A program made the translations under genes and the position numbers. The notes below the pieces were generated by a model that was given only the letters and a program-made list of their open reading frames with translations, made no database searches and was not told the DNA's origin. Shown here piece by piece: positions 19,805-29,177 of a DNA stretch of 64,000 nt. Location: the NCBI GenBank assembly GCA_913050245.1, contig CAJWZJ010000004.1, forward strand, positions 38,501-102,500, written 5' to 3'. Origin of the DNA: an uncultured bacterium. GTDB lineage: Bacteria > Desulfobacterota_D > UBA1144. Position 1 is the stretch's first letter. Each line of letters begins with the position of its first letter.

Positions 19805-19920
19805 TAAAAAAAGCACTTTTTGAACATTTTTCGACTAATTTTATCAATATTTCTTGCATAAACCTAATAAATGGTTACCTTCAATATATAGAGTAATTTT
19901 TAACACTCTGGAGGTATTTT

Positions 19921-22320
19921 ATGAGTAACCCTGTCTATACTATCCCTTTATTACCACTTAGAGACGTAGTAATTTTTCCCCATATGGTCGCACCATTATT
20001 TGTTGGAAGAGAAAAATCTATAAGAGCCCTTGAAGAGGCAATGAAAAATGATAAAAAAATTCTTCTATCGGCACAAAAAGATGCAAAAACTAATGATCCA
20101 GGCCCTGAGGACATTTATTCAATAGGAACAATAGGCACTATAGTCCAAATGCTCAGGCTACCAGATGGCACTGTAAAAGTTTTAGTGGAAGGTAAGAATA
20201 GAGCTACTTTGAAAAGTTTTAATGACGAAAATAAATTTTTCTCTGTTGAAGTTGAAGATCTCGAAGAGAAAGTTGAATCTGATTCCGAAACTAATGCAAT
20301 AATGAGAACATTAATAGAAGCTTTTGAGGACTACATAAAATTAAATAAAAGAGTACCAAGTGAAACTCTTGCAACAATTTCTGCAATTGATGATCCAAGT
20401 AAATTATCAGATACAATTGCTTCTCATTTAACTTTTAAATTATCAGATAAGCAAGAAATATTAGAGAATCTTAATTCCTCAAATAGACTAGAGGCCATAT
20501 ATGAGAAAATTCAATCTGAATTAGAGATTCTTCAAGTAGAGAAGAAAATTAGGAACAGAGTAAAAAAACAGATGGAAAAAGCTCAAAAAGAGTATTATTT
20601 AACAGAGCAAATGAAAGCTATTCAAAAAGAGTTGGGAGATAAAGATGATTTCAAAAGCGAAATTTTGGAATTTGAAGATCAACTAAAGAAAAAAGATATA
20701 CCTGAAGATATCAAGACCAGAATTGAAAAAGAAATCAAGAAACTCAAAGGAATGTCTTCAATGTCTGCTGAGGCAACTGTAGTCAGAAATTATATTGATT
20801 GGTTAGTTAACTTACCATGGAATTCTGATTTAACAGAAGACGAAATATCAATTGATAATGCGCAAAAGGTCTTAGATAACGATCATTTTGGACTAGAAAA
20901 ACCCAAAGAAAGGATTACAGAGTATCTTGCTGTCAGGGCTTTAACTACAAAGCAGAGAGGACCTATATTGTGTTTGGTTGGCCCTCCAGGAGTAGGAAAA
21001 ACTTCTTTAGCTAAATCTGTTGCTAATGCTATGGGAAGGAAATTTGTTAGAATTTCATTAGGTGGTGTAAGAGATGAAGCTGAAATTAGAGGTCATAGGA
21101 GAACATATATCGGTGCATTACCTGGCAAAATAATACAAGGAATGAAGAAAGCAGGAACTAAAAATCCAGTTTTTCTTCTTGATGAGATAGATAAGATTGG
21201 AGCTGATTTTAGAGGAGATCCTGCATCTGCATTATTAGAAGCTCTCGACCCTGAACAGAATTCAACTTTCAATGATCATTACTTAGAAGTTGATTATGAC
21301 TTATCTCAAGTGCTATTTATAACTACAGCAAACGTTCTTCATACTATTCCTTGGGCACTTCAAGATAGAATGGAAATAATTAAGTTATCAGGTTATACAG
21401 AGCTTGAAAAAAAGAAAATTGCAGAAAAGTATTTAATTCCTAAACAATTAGAAAATAACGGACTTTCAGAGAATAATGCACCCATAACTGAAAAGGCTTT
21501 GGACTTTCTAATCCAAAGATATACAAGGGAAGCTGGAGTAAGAACTTTAGAAAGAGAAATCGGTAGTGTTTGCAGGAAAACTGCAAAGGAAGTTGTTAAG
21601 AATGGGAAAGACTTCTCTCTTAAAATAACTCCTAAAGTTGTTCAAAAGTATCTTGGAATTCCGAAATTCAAACATGGAGAGATTGAAGATAAAAATCAAA
21701 TTGGTATGTCTACTGGTTTAGCATGGACTGAAGTCGGGGGCGAACTACTAAACGTTGAAGTTTCTGTTGTTCCTGGAAAAGGTGCTTTTACTGTTACTGG
21801 TAAGCTCGGTGAGGTAATGCAAGAATCAACAAAAGCCGCTATGAGCTACGTTAGGTCTAGAGCAAAAAGGCTTGGGCTTGATAGAAACTTTTACCAAAAA
21901 ATTGATATTCATGTCCATGTCCCTGAAGGTGCACAGCCAAAAGATGGACCTTCTGCTGGAATAGCTATTTCCACTGCTATAATTTCAGCTTTAGTCCAAA
22001 AAGAAGTTAAAAAAGATGTTGCAATGACTGGTGAGATCACTCTTAGAGGACGAGTTTTACCAATCGGCGGTCTAAAAGAGAAAATTCTCGCTGCACATAG
22101 AGGTGGTGTCAAACTGGTTTTAATACCTGACGAAAATGAAAAAGATCTTGTTGATATTCCTAAAGAGGTAAAAAAAGATTTATCTATCATCAGTGTTAAG
22201 CACATGGATGAAGTTATTTCTCATGCTATGTTATCTAAAGAGCCAATATTGAAAGATCTTGTAGTCCCTGATATGCCAGTGGAGATGGATTCCAATGAAA
22301 AACCACTAAACTTATCTTGA
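19921..22320 (+). CDS. lon: ATP-dependent protease Lon
   Basis: Homo-oligomeric AAA+ protease for damaged and regulatory proteins. The 799-residue protein has the N-terminal substrate domain ([21 protein letters not shown]), a coiled linker, Walker A GPPGVGKT near 355-362, Walker [10 protein letters not shown], and the peptidase domain with catalytic Ser in DGPSAGIA (about residue 677) and Lys in the [12 protein letters not shown] stretch (about residue 720). A GGAGG Shine-Dalgarno lies 7 nt upstream. The 116-nt gap after clpX suggests its own promoter, but I could not fix one. No HU gene follows lon, unlike in many proteobacteria. Confidence 0.98.
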   Translation: MSNPVYTIPLLPLRDVVIFPHMVAPLFVGREKSIRALEEAMKNDKKILLSAQKDAKTNDPGPEDIYSIGTIGTIVQMLRLPDGTVKVLVEGKNRATLKSFNDENKFFSVEVEDLEEKVESDSETNAIMRTLIEAFEDYIKLNKRVPSETLATISAIDDPSKLSDTIASHLTFKLSDKQEILENLNSSNRLEAIYEKIQSELEILQVEKKIRNRVKKQMEKAQKEYYLTEQMKAIQKELGDKDDFKSEILEFEDQLKKKDIPEDIKTRIEKEIKKLKGMSSMSAEATVVRNYIDWLVNLPWNSDLTEDEISIDNAQKVLDNDHFGLEKPKERITEYLAVRALTTKQRGPILCLVGPPGVGKTSLAKSVANAMGRKFVRISLGGVRDEAEIRGHRRTYIGALPGKIIQGMKKAGTKNPVFLLDEIDKIGADFRGDPASALLEALDPEQNSTFNDHYLEVDYDLSQVLFITTANVLHTIPWALQDRMEIIKLSGYTELEKKKIAEKYLIPKQLENNGLSENNAPITEKALDFLIQRYTREAGVRTLEREIGSVCRKTAKEVVKNGKDFSLKITPKVVQKYLGIPKFKHGEIEDKNQIGMSTGLAWTEVGGELLNVEVSVVPGKGAFTVTGKLGEVMQESTKAAMSYVRSRAKRLGLDRNFYQKIDIHVHVPEGAQPKDGPSAGIAISTAIISALVQKEVKKDVAMTGEITLRGRVLPIGGLKEKILAAHRGGVKLVLIPDENEKDLVDIPKEVKKDLSIISVKHMDEVISHAMLSKEPILKDLVVPDMPVEMDSNEKPLNLS

Positions 22321-22347
22321 CTTTTAACTCTCCCGATATAGTATAGA
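22317..22347 (+). promoter_or_regulatory. Promoter of tRNA-Val/tRNA-Asp
   Basis: TTGACT at 22317-22322 overlaps the lon stop codon. Two -10 candidates overlap each other: TATAGT at 22337-22342 (14-bp spacer) and TATAGA at 22342-22347 (19-bp spacer). Both would start transcription just before the tRNA at 22357. The exact -10 is unsettled. Confidence 0.5.
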
Positions 22348-22356
22348 AATCTTATT

Positions 22357-22428
22357 GGGCGCTTAGCTCAGCGGGAGAGCGCTTCCCTTACAAGGAAGAT
22401 GTCACAGGTTCAAATCCTGTAGCGCCCA
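22357..22428 (+). tRNA. tRNA-Val (anticodon UAC)
   Basis: The acceptor arm GGGCGCT pairs with AGCGCCC, discriminator A at 22428. The anticodon stem CTTCC/GGAAG encloses loop CTTACAA, giving TAC. T-loop GGTTCAAATCC is normal. CCA is not encoded. It is followed by tRNA-Asp after 9 nt. Confidence 0.97.
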
Positions 22429-22437
22429 TTTAATAAT

Positions 22438-22511
22438 GGGGTCGTAGTTCAGCTGGTTAGAATGCCGGCCTGTCACGCCGGAGGTCGCGGGTTCGAATCC
22501 CGTCGGCCCCG
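22438..22511 (+). tRNA. tRNA-Asp (anticodon GUC)
   Basis: The acceptor arm GGGGTCG pairs with CGGCCCC (one T-G pair), with discriminator G at 22511 as expected for aspartate. The anticodon stem CCGGC/GCCGG encloses loop CTGTCAC, giving GTC. CCA is not encoded. Confidence 0.97.
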
Positions 22512-22528
22512 TTAAGGAAGTATATTAA

Positions 22529-23965
22529 TTGGAAAAATCTGACTTGAGAATTCCAGGAATAACTGAAGATTCATATAAAAAGCAAATATCAATACTAAAA
22601 AATGATAAGGTTTTGCATAAGTTATTTTTAGAAAAACCTTGTAGTCTTAATGATGGAATAATTCCTATAGACCACTTTGATGATTTTTTGACTGATTCTT
22701 CTTTTAAACTAGATGAAACATTTTGCTCTTTTATTCCTGCTTCAGGCTCAGCAACAAGAATGTTTGATATACATAGCCTTGAAAATCATTTTATTAGCAA
22801 TATAAAAAAATTACCTTTTTATAATGAAATTAAGATGGATTTTGAAGAGAAGAAAGATACTATAATTGAATTAATTAATCAAAAAGATTTTAAAAATTTT
22901 AATGAAATTTATTTATATGTTTTAAGAAAATATATAAAAAAACCTAAGGCAATTTTACCATTTCATATTATTGATAAATTTAATATTTCACCAATTGAAG
23001 AGATTATCTACCTTAATTCCACAATATCTAGAGATAGGAAGATGTATTTTACAATACAAAGTGGGCATATGGATGATATAAATAATTTTTTAGATAATTC
23101 TAAGTTCTTAGAATCAAAAAAAATTAATTTGAAAAGTAATATAGATTTTTCATTTCAAAGTTTACGAACAAATAGTATATGTCTTCTTGATAATGACGAA
23201 ATATTGAGAGATTCAAATGGAGATGTTTATTCGCATCCATCAGGACATGGAGCATTAATAGAAAATATTAATAATATAAAAGAAAAATATTTTTATATTC
23301 ATAATATTGATAATATATCTCCACATGGATTTCAGAGAAGAATTAATAATATAAAAAAAATGAGTAAAATTATTTCACTTATCAAGATAAATTTTAATAA
23401 AATTATACGTGGGTGTTTGGAGAATAATTTAATACTTATTAAATCTGATAATTTTTATAATAATTTTATCAAAGATTTTTTTCCGAATATTTACAAAGAA
23501 AAATTAACTGCTGATGATTTACAAACTCTAGCAATTACATTGAATAGGCCATTAAGAGTATGCGGATTTGTTAAAGATGAAAATTCTAAGGGAGGAAAGC
23601 CATTCTGGGTCAAAGATAAAAATAATGCTAGTTTACAAATAGTAGAAGAGTCTCAAGTTAATTTAGATGATCCTAGAGAACAAAAAATTTGGAATCAATC
23701 AGACTTTTTCAACCCTGTTGAGATGATTTGCTGTAACAGAGACTTTAATGATAAGAAATTTAATTTAATGAATTTTAGTGATGATAATTTGCAAATGATT
23801 GTAAAGAAGAAAATTTTTGGAAAAGATGTTAGATTTATTGAAAAACCTGGATTATGGAACGGATCCATGCATAACTGGAATTCTATTTTTGTAGAAATTA
23901 ATCCTGATTCATTTACTCCTGTAAAAAATATTTGTGATTTATTTTTAGATATTCATCAGCCATAA
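22529..23965 (+). CDS. DUF4301 family protein, function unknown
   Basis: A 478-residue protein of the family I know as DUF4301, mostly from Bacteroidetes. The diagnostic part is FIPASGSATRMFD near residues 70-82, which resembles the substrate loop of nucleotidyltransferases. Other conserved-looking parts are SHPSGHGALIENIN near 236 and HNWNSIFVEINPDSFTPVKNI near the C-terminus, plus LNRPLRVCGFVKDENSKGGKPFW. The start is TTG at 22529 with AAGGAAG upstream. It lies between tRNA-Asp and tRNA-Ser, and seems even more AT-rich than its neighbours; transfer at a tRNA site is possible. Enzymatic role is not established. Confidence 0.75.
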   Translation: MEKSDLRIPGITEDSYKKQISILKNDKVLHKLFLEKPCSLNDGIIPIDHFDDFLTDSSFKLDETFCSFIPASGSATRMFDIHSLENHFISNIKKLPFYNEIKMDFEEKKDTIIELINQKDFKNFNEIYLYVLRKYIKKPKAILPFHIIDKFNISPIEEIIYLNSTISRDRKMYFTIQSGHMDDINNFLDNSKFLESKKINLKSNIDFSFQSLRTNSICLLDNDEILRDSNGDVYSHPSGHGALIENINNIKEKYFYIHNIDNISPHGFQRRINNIKKMSKIISLIKINFNKIIRGCLENNLILIKSDNFYNNFIKDFFPNIYKEKLTADDLQTLAITLNRPLRVCGFVKDENSKGGKPFWVKDKNNASLQIVEESQVNLDDPREQKIWNQSDFFNPVEMICCNRDFNDKKFNLMNFSDDNLQMIVKKKIFGKDVRFIEKPGLWNGSMHNWNSIFVEINPDSFTPVKNICDLFLDIHQP

Positions 23966-23967
23966 TT

Positions 23968-23973
23968 TATAAT
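23968..23973 (+). promoter_or_regulatory. -10 box of tRNA-Ser
   Basis: TATAAT ends 12 nt before the tRNA-Ser 5' end, directly after the DUF4301 stop codon. No convincing -35 is visible. Confidence 0.45.
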
Positions 23974-23985
23974 TATTTTTTAATA

Positions 23986-24075
<90 letters not shown>

Positions 24076-24152
24076 AAATAATTGTTTTTAATATCATAAG
24101 TGTCAAAATATCTATATGATATAAATTCAATTATTAATTCTATGTTTTAGAT

Positions 24153-24227
24153 GCGCCTGTAGCTCAGTTGGATTAGAGTGCCAGATTACGGCTCTGGAGG
24201 TCGAGGGTTCGAGTCCTTCCGGGCGCG
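24153..24227 (+). tRNA. tRNA-Arg (anticodon ACG)
   Basis: The acceptor arm GCGCCTG pairs with CGGGCGC, discriminator G at 24227. The anticodon stem CCAGA/TCTGG encloses loop TTACGGC, giving ACG; A34 would be converted to inosine by TadA to read CGU, CGC and CGA. It ends 1 nt before the stop codon of the convergent trmH gene, a tRNA methyltransferase. Confidence 0.96.
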
Positions 24228-24228
24228 T

Positions 24229-24891
24229 TCATTTGTTAATATTTTTTAAAATTAAATTTACATTTTTTATTGATTTTTTAATCCACTCTAATCTCAGTAA
24301 TTCTTTTTCGGTACTATTTAATGCGATCTTCTTTTTTGTTTCTCTAAGTCTAAACATCATATTGCTTAATATGATTGCACATGATACTGATATATTATAG
24401 CTTTCGGTAAAACCATACATTGGAATTGATATTATCTCATCGCAATTTTTTAATAATTCGTTGCTTAATCCTTTTTCTTCGTTACCAAATGCAACTATTA
24501 TTTTCTTATCAAACTTAATTTTTGATACCTCAGTTGTAGTGTTAGTGTTTTTAGGGACTGTTCCAATTACTTTGTATTCTTGTCTCTTAATATTAGATAA
24601 GTAGTCATTAACCTTTTGGTTCCTAGGCTTTGTCTTAACAGTCAACCACTTTTCGGCACCAAGTGAAACATTTTTGCCTGATTTTTTAATTTTATCTGAT
24701 TTTAAAGAATAAATATCCTGTATCCCTAAATTATCACATGTTCTCATAACAGCATTAATATTGTGAGATTGATATATATTTTCCAACATTACTGATATAA
24801 ATCTGGTTCTTTTGTTCAATACAGATTCAATAATCTTTTTCCTATTATTAGTTACTAACTCTTCTAATATATTCTCATATGATTTAGCCAT
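24229..24891 (-). CDS. trmH: tRNA (guanosine-18-2'-O)-methyltransferase, TrmH type
   Basis: SPOUT methyltransferase that methylates the ribose of G18 in the tRNA D-loop. The 220-residue protein has the RKKIIESVLNKRTR helix, the VMLENIYQSHNINAVMRTCDNLGI segment (catalytic Arg region; Asn near 45), and the knot motifs VAFGNEEKGLS near residue 137 and IPMYGFTESYNISVSCAIIL near 157. Motif 2 with Asn-Glu and motif 3 with SYNISVS agree with TrmH rather than TrmL or RlmB. It is a single gene, divergent from trpS. Confidence 0.9.
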   Translation of the reverse strand: MAKSYENILEELVTNNRKKIIESVLNKRTRFISVMLENIYQSHNINAVMRTCDNLGIQDIYSLKSDKIKKSGKNVSLGAEKWLTVKTKPRNQKVNDYLSNIKRQEYKVIGTVPKNTNTTTEVSKIKFDKKIIVAFGNEEKGLSNELLKNCDEIISIPMYGFTESYNISVSCAIILSNMMFRLRETKKKIALNSTEKELLRLEWIKKSIKNVNLILKNINK

Positions 24892-24941
24892 TTTTTATTT
24901 TCCAATTATAAATCCTAGGATATCATATTAGATAATAAATC

Positions 24942-25949
24942 ATGATAAAAAAAGATATTTTAGTAACAGGTGACAGACCGACAGGTAAGTTACACTTAGG
25001 ACATTATGTAGGTACTTTAGAAAATAGAATAAAGTTGCAAAATGATTATGATTGTTTTTTTCTTATAGCAGACTTACATATGCTTACAACTCATAATGAA
25101 AAAGTTGGTGAGTTAAGAGGAAATATTGAATCATTAGTTATTGATTGGTTATCAATAGGTCTAGATCCAAAGAAATCTTGTTTTTATCTTCAATCTCTAG
25201 TTCCTGAAATTAATGAATTAACATTATTGCTATCAATGATTTGTTCAGTTCCAAGAGTACAAAGAATACCGACTCTTAAAGAAAAATTATCCCACATGGG
25301 TGATACTGATAATTACTCTTTAGGATTATTGTCATATCCGATATTAATGTCAGCGGATATTTTGATTTTCAATGCTAATAAGGTTCCTGTTGGCGAAGAC
25401 CAGCTTAGTCATGTTGAACTTGCCAGAGAATTATCAAGAAGATTTAATTCACTTTATGGAAATACAATAGTTGAGCCTGAACCGTTGATCAGTGAGTTCT
25501 CAAGGCTTGTTGGAATTGATGGTAAAAGTAAAATGAGTAAATCGTTAAACAATTGTATTTACTTAGCTGATGATGATACAGAGGTTCAAAAAAAAGTAAT
25601 GAAAATGTTTACAGATCCAAATCGTACAAGCCCAGATATTCCTGGTAAGGTTGAGGGTAACCCTGTTTTTATATACCATGATATCTTTAATAATAATCTT
25701 GAGGAGCTCGAAGATTTTAAAGACAGATATAGTAAAGGAAAAATAGGTGATGTAGAAGTAAAAAAATCTTTAGCCAAAAACATAAATAATTTCCTGGATC
25801 CTATCAGAGAAAAAAGGTTGCAAGTTTCCAAGAATAGAGGTGAAATATTTGATATAATAATAGAAGGTTCAAAGCAAGCCAGGTTAATAGCTAAAGATAA
25901 TTTAGAAAAAATAAAAGATGCTATGAAAATAACTTTTAAGGAGATTTAA
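24942..25949 (+). CDS. trpS: Tryptophanyl-tRNA synthetase
   Basis: Class I synthetase charging tRNA-Trp. The 335-residue protein has GDRPTGKLHLGHYVGTL near residue 10 (HLGH is the HIGH motif) and KMSKS near residue 193 (GIDGKSKMSKSLNN). The GDRPTGKLHLGHY form differs from the SG-QPTG-LH-GNY form common in proteobacteria, so this may be the variant subfamily found in several other phyla. It abuts ccr (stop at 25949, next ATG at 25950), so the two are cotranscribed, without a clear functional link. Confidence 0.95.
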   Translation: MIKKDILVTGDRPTGKLHLGHYVGTLENRIKLQNDYDCFFLIADLHMLTTHNEKVGELRGNIESLVIDWLSIGLDPKKSCFYLQSLVPEINELTLLLSMICSVPRVQRIPTLKEKLSHMGDTDNYSLGLLSYPILMSADILIFNANKVPVGEDQLSHVELARELSRRFNSLYGNTIVEPEPLISEFSRLVGIDGKSKMSKSLNNCIYLADDDTEVQKKVMKMFTDPNRTSPDIPGKVEGNPVFIYHDIFNNNLEELEDFKDRYSKGKIGDVEVKKSLAKNINNFLDPIREKRLQVSKNRGEIFDIIIEGSKQARLIAKDNLEKIKDAMKITFKEI

Positions 25950-27182
25950 ATGTCAAAAAATTCATATTCTGATCCATTACCAGTCGGGGTTATTCCTGAT
26001 TTAGATTTTACGCCCAAACAAATGAGAGCTTGGGTTATAAGGAAAGAAAGACATGGAGAGCCAACAAAATCATTCCAAGAAGAAATTATGCCAGTCCCAG
26101 AATGTGGTCCAAACGATGTTTTGGTCCTAGTTGTTGCAACTGGAATTAATTTTAATGGTGTATGGGCCGGACTTGGTGAACCTATATCAGTTCTGGATGT
26201 TCATAAAGGTGATTTTCATATCGCTGGAAGCGATTGCTCTGGTATTGTGTGGGATGTAGGCTCGAATGTTAAAAGCTGGAAGAAAGGTGATGAGGTCATT
26301 ATTCATTGTGGTGTTGAGAGTGAAGAGCCACATTCTAATATGACCCAAAGTAATGCCGATTTTATAAGTTATGATCCAATGGTTAGCAAGCAAGCACAAA
26401 TATGGGGATATGAAACTCCTAATGGATGTTTTGCTCAATTCACAAAGGTTCAAGCACAACAAATATTGAAGAAACCTAAGAATTTATCATGGGAAGATGC
26501 TGCTTCTTACGCTTTATGCTATTTTACGGCATACAGAATGCTTATTACAAAGGCCAATATTCAACCTGGGGAAGTAGTTCTTGTTTGGGGTGCTGCAGGA
26601 GGCCTTGGAGTTTTTGCATTACAAATTTGTAAAATGATGGGTGCAAAAGCTATAGCAGTTGTATCTTCAAATGATAAGTTCAAAATGTGTGAGGATCTTG
26701 GAGCTGTTGGAGTAATTAATAGAAAGGATTTTCCTAATTTACCTTATAAGAAAAATGAAACCGAGGAAGAGTCACAGCTTAGATTTAAAGAAATGAAGAA
26801 CTTTGGCAAAAAGATATGGGAGATATTAGGAGAGAGAAGAAGCCCAAATGTAGTATTTGAACATCCTGGTGAGACAACTTTCCCTGCTAGCGTTTTTGTT
26901 TGTGAAAGATTTGGTAGGGTTGTTATATGTGCAGGTACAACAGGTTATGATTGTATGTTTGATGTCAGATATCTTTGGATGTTACAAAAAGATGTTATTG
27001 GATCTCATTTTGCTAATGCTTTAGAGTGTGTTCGTGCTAATGAGTTAGTTCATCAAGGCCTAATTAAGCCTGTGGTTTCAGAAATTTTTAATTATGATGA
27101 GATTCCGAAAGCGCATCAACTAATGTATGAAAATAAGCATTCAGGAAAAATGGTTTGCATGGTTCAAGGAGCTAAAGTTTAA
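25950..27182 (+). CDS. ccr: Crotonyl-CoA carboxylase/reductase
   Basis: NADPH-dependent reductive carboxylation of crotonyl-CoA to ethylmalonyl-CoA, the key step of the ethylmalonyl-CoA pathway for C2 assimilation. The 410-residue MDR-fold protein shows the Ccr-specific parts: GINFNGVWAGLGEPIS near residue 65, FHIAGSDCSGIVW, IWGYETPNGCFAQF near 150, the cofactor loop VWGAAGGLGVFALQ near 213, and VIGSHFAN near 350. The Asn, Glu and His that bind CO2 in studied enzymes appear conserved in these segments, so carboxylation rather than simple reduction is likely. No other ethylmalonyl-CoA pathway gene is in the window. The 3' end overlaps the convergent HAD gene by 11 bp. Confidence 0.9.
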   Translation: MSKNSYSDPLPVGVIPDLDFTPKQMRAWVIRKERHGEPTKSFQEEIMPVPECGPNDVLVLVVATGINFNGVWAGLGEPISVLDVHKGDFHIAGSDCSGIVWDVGSNVKSWKKGDEVIIHCGVESEEPHSNMTQSNADFISYDPMVSKQAQIWGYETPNGCFAQFTKVQAQQILKKPKNLSWEDAASYALCYFTAYRMLITKANIQPGEVVLVWGAAGGLGVFALQICKMMGAKAIAVVSSNDKFKMCEDLGAVGVINRKDFPNLPYKKNETEEESQLRFKEMKNFGKKIWEILGERRSPNVVFEHPGETTFPASVFVCERFGRVVICAGTTGYDCMFDVRYLWMLQKDVIGSHFANALECVRANELVHQGLIKPVVSEIFNYDEIPKAHQLMYENKHSGKMVCMVQGAKV

Positions 27183-27963
27183 GATCGTTTAAAATATAGT
27201 TAGGACTATGTGTAGAATTCTTAAGGGCGGATTTCGTTGTCTTTCCTGTTAAAATTAGTGCAGAATCAATACCATTTCTTTTAGCACCATATATATCTGT
27301 TATTAAGTTATCACCAAGCATAATAGTATTTTTTTTATTGGTACCTAAAGTTCTAAGAGCCATTGAAAAAATTGATTTTGATGGCTTACCAAGATTTATT
27401 ACTTTAGCATTATGAGTCTTAAGAATTGCGGCAATTATGGAACCAGTTGCAGGAACATTTCCTAGCTTTGTGGGATAAGAATTGTCGGTGCTAGTAGCAA
27501 ATAATTCCGCACCATTTTGAACACATAGTGAAGCATACATTAAATCTTTATATGAAAAATTTATATTGCCAGAAACAATTATTTTTTCAGCATTTTTATA
27601 ATTATCTATATTTTTGATTACCTTAATGCCTGATTTTATTAGATAATTTTTTAATTTACTACTGCTAAAAACCATCAAATTTCTGTTTTTTATTTTTTTA
27701 ATATCAACTAAGTTAATAAAATTATTTATTGGAGTTATGATTTGATCTTTACTACATTGAATTCCTTCTGACTTAAGTAATTTACTATATTCATTTGGCG
27801 ACAAGCTAGAATCGTTCGTCAAGAAAACATATTTTTTATTCTGTTTAATTAATTCATTAATGAAAGTCTTAGAATATTTAAAAGGTTTTTTATCTAAATA
27901 AATAACACCATCTAGATCGATAATGAAACCATCATATTTTGAAAGTAATTTTTTCATCCCCAA
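27172..27963 (-). CDS. HAD-superfamily phosphatase, NagD-like
   Basis: A 263-residue hydrolase with HAD motif I as DGFIIDLDGVIYLDKKP near residues 11-27 (nucleophile Asp in DLDGV), motif II LTNDSS near 50, a type IIA cap, motif III Lys in GKPSKSIF, and motif IV GDNLITDIYGAKRNGI near 219. This layout is that of the NagD / 4-nitrophenylphosphatase group that acts on small sugar or nucleotide phosphates; the true substrate cannot be read. Its start overlaps the preceding 107-residue gene by 10 nt, so it belongs to the rpoN-PTS transcript. Confidence 0.87.
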   Translation of the reverse strand: MGMKKLLSKYDGFIIDLDGVIYLDKKPFKYSKTFINELIKQNKKYVFLTNDSSLSPNEYSKLLKSEGIQCSKDQIITPINNFINLVDIKKIKNRNLMVFSSSKLKNYLIKSGIKVIKNIDNYKNAEKIIVSGNINFSYKDLMYASLCVQNGAELFATSTDNSYPTKLGNVPATGSIIAAILKTHNAKVINLGKPSKSIFSMALRTLGTNKKNTIMLGDNLITDIYGAKRNGIDSALILTGKTTKSALKNSTHSPNYILNDLKL

Positions 27964-28277
27964 ATTTCTTTAGCAAGTTTTTGGTCTCTAATTCTTGTGG
28001 ATTCTTTACTTGTAATTTTTATAATTTTCTCTTCTGGTTCCTCGGCGATAAGAATTTCAAGCAAGTCTAAGACTTGAAATGAGGCTTTTTTGAAACCTTC
28101 ATAGAATTCTGTTGACTCGCCAGATGCTTTTGCCGTTTTATTATCTAAAAAAAGTGCAATCGCTGCAAAATCTTTATTGATGTCTTCATCAATCTGAATC
28201 TTCCAATCTGAATAGTCACCTACCAAATAAACTTTGCTCCATTCAGCAAGGATTTCATCGAAATTTAAAGCACTCAT
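27954..28277 (-). CDS. Small conserved-looking protein of unknown function
   Basis: A 107-residue acidic soluble protein. I do not recognise it. The N-terminal half has an aromatic patch (EWSKVYLVGDYSDW) and the middle is helical (FYEGFKKASFQVLDLLEILIAEE); no signal peptide, membrane helix or cysteine pair. It is coupled on both sides: its start codon overlaps the stop of manX (shared base 28277) and its end overlaps the HAD gene by 10 nt. That position suggests a part in the regulatory PTS or with the phosphatase, but this is inference only. Confidence 0.7.
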   Translation of the reverse strand: MSALNFDEILAEWSKVYLVGDYSDWKIQIDEDINKDFAAIALFLDNKTAKASGESTEFYEGFKKASFQVLDLLEILIAEEPEEKIIKITSKESTRIRDQKLAKEIWG

Positions 28278-28672
28278 TATATATTAAGATCTCCCGCAAC
28301 AATTATATTCTCTTTACAAGAATTGACTATTATTTTAACTGCTTCTTCAAAATTATCATCATTTTCTATGGTTGAAGCTTTTAAAAGCATAGGCAGATTT
28401 ACTCCCGATATAATTTCTATTTTTCCTTTTTTATAGTACGGCAAGCTAATATTTGATGGAGTACCTCCAAACATATCAGTAAAAATAATATTATATTCAG
28501 ATTCTATTAAACTGTTAGCAATTTTGTTAGAATATGAATCAAAATCTCTTGAATTTTCATCTATACTAATTGTAAATATTTTTTTTTCTGAGGATTTGTC
28601 TAATATGAATTCAACAGATGACTTTAATTCTTCACATAGATTTCCGTGAGTTATAATTAGAATATTAAACAT
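28277..28672 (-). CDS. manX: PTS EIIA component, mannose family
   Basis: A 131-residue stand-alone EIIA-Man domain. The phosphorylatable His is in IITHGNLCEEL at about residue 9, and the FTDMFGGTPSN signature is near residue 64. No EIIB, EIIC or EIID gene is nearby, so this is probably a regulatory phosphoprotein rather than part of a sugar transporter, as known for EIIA-Man next to hprK and ptsN in proteobacteria. It lies 28 nt after hprK, in one operon with rpoN and ptsN. Confidence 0.92.
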   Translation of the reverse strand: MFNILIITHGNLCEELKSSVEFILDKSSEKKIFTISIDENSRDFDSYSNKIANSLIESEYNIIFTDMFGGTPSNISLPYYKKGKIEIISGVNLPMLLKASTIENDDNFEEAVKIIVNSCKENIIVAGDLNI

Positions 28673-28700
28673 TGTAGAATTCTAAACATATATTCTAATT

Positions 28701-29177
28701 TTACAATCTGCCTTCAAAATTTAATTTTTTAACAGCAATCTCAATTAATGTTGATATGTTTCTTCCAGGACTTACAGGAATTTGAATTGATGGAATTTTT
28801 ATGTCTAATATTTCTACTTCGTTTGCATCATATCCAAGTCGATCATATTTATTCTCTTTATCAAATTCAATTAAATCGACGATTAAATTCAATCTAGACT
28901 TGTCTAAAGTTGAAGAATAACCAAAAACATTACGTACATTAATAATTCCAATTCCCCTTATCTCAATTAAATTTTTTATATTTTCAGGTGGATATCCAAC
29001 TATATTTTGATTCTCTTTTTCTATCATAACTAAATCATCAGCAACTAATTGTGCACCTTTATTTAAGAGCTCAGCAGCACATTCGCTCTTCCCAATCCCA
29101 CTCTTACCCCTTATTAGAATCCCATAGCCACTTATATTTAATAGTACGCCATGAATATTAATATTATTTTTTTTCAT
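28701..29177 (-). CDS. hprK: HPr kinase/phosphorylase, short catalytic-domain form
   Basis: Phosphorylates and dephosphorylates a seryl residue of HPr. The protein is only 158 residues, the catalytic domain alone, as in alphaproteobacteria; the ~130-residue N-terminal domain of long forms is absent. Walker A GKSGIGKS lies near residues 24-31, VADDLVMIE near 46, and the family signature EIRGIGIINVRNVFG near 73. No ptsH is in the window. The start overlaps ptsN by 14 nt. Confidence 0.93.
   Translation of the reverse strand: MKKNNINIHGVLLNISGYGILIRGKSGIGKSECAAELLNKGAQLVADDLVMIEKENQNIVGYPPENIKNLIEIRGIGIINVRNVFGYSSTLDKSRLNLIVDLIEFDKENKYDRLGYDANEVEILDIKIPSIQIPVSPGRNISTLIEIAVKKLNFEGRL

Noticed and set aside
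19805-19920. Possible heat-shock (sigma-32) promoter before lon
   Set aside because: A CTTGCAT is present near 19853, but no matching -10 at the right distance; I could not support a specific site.
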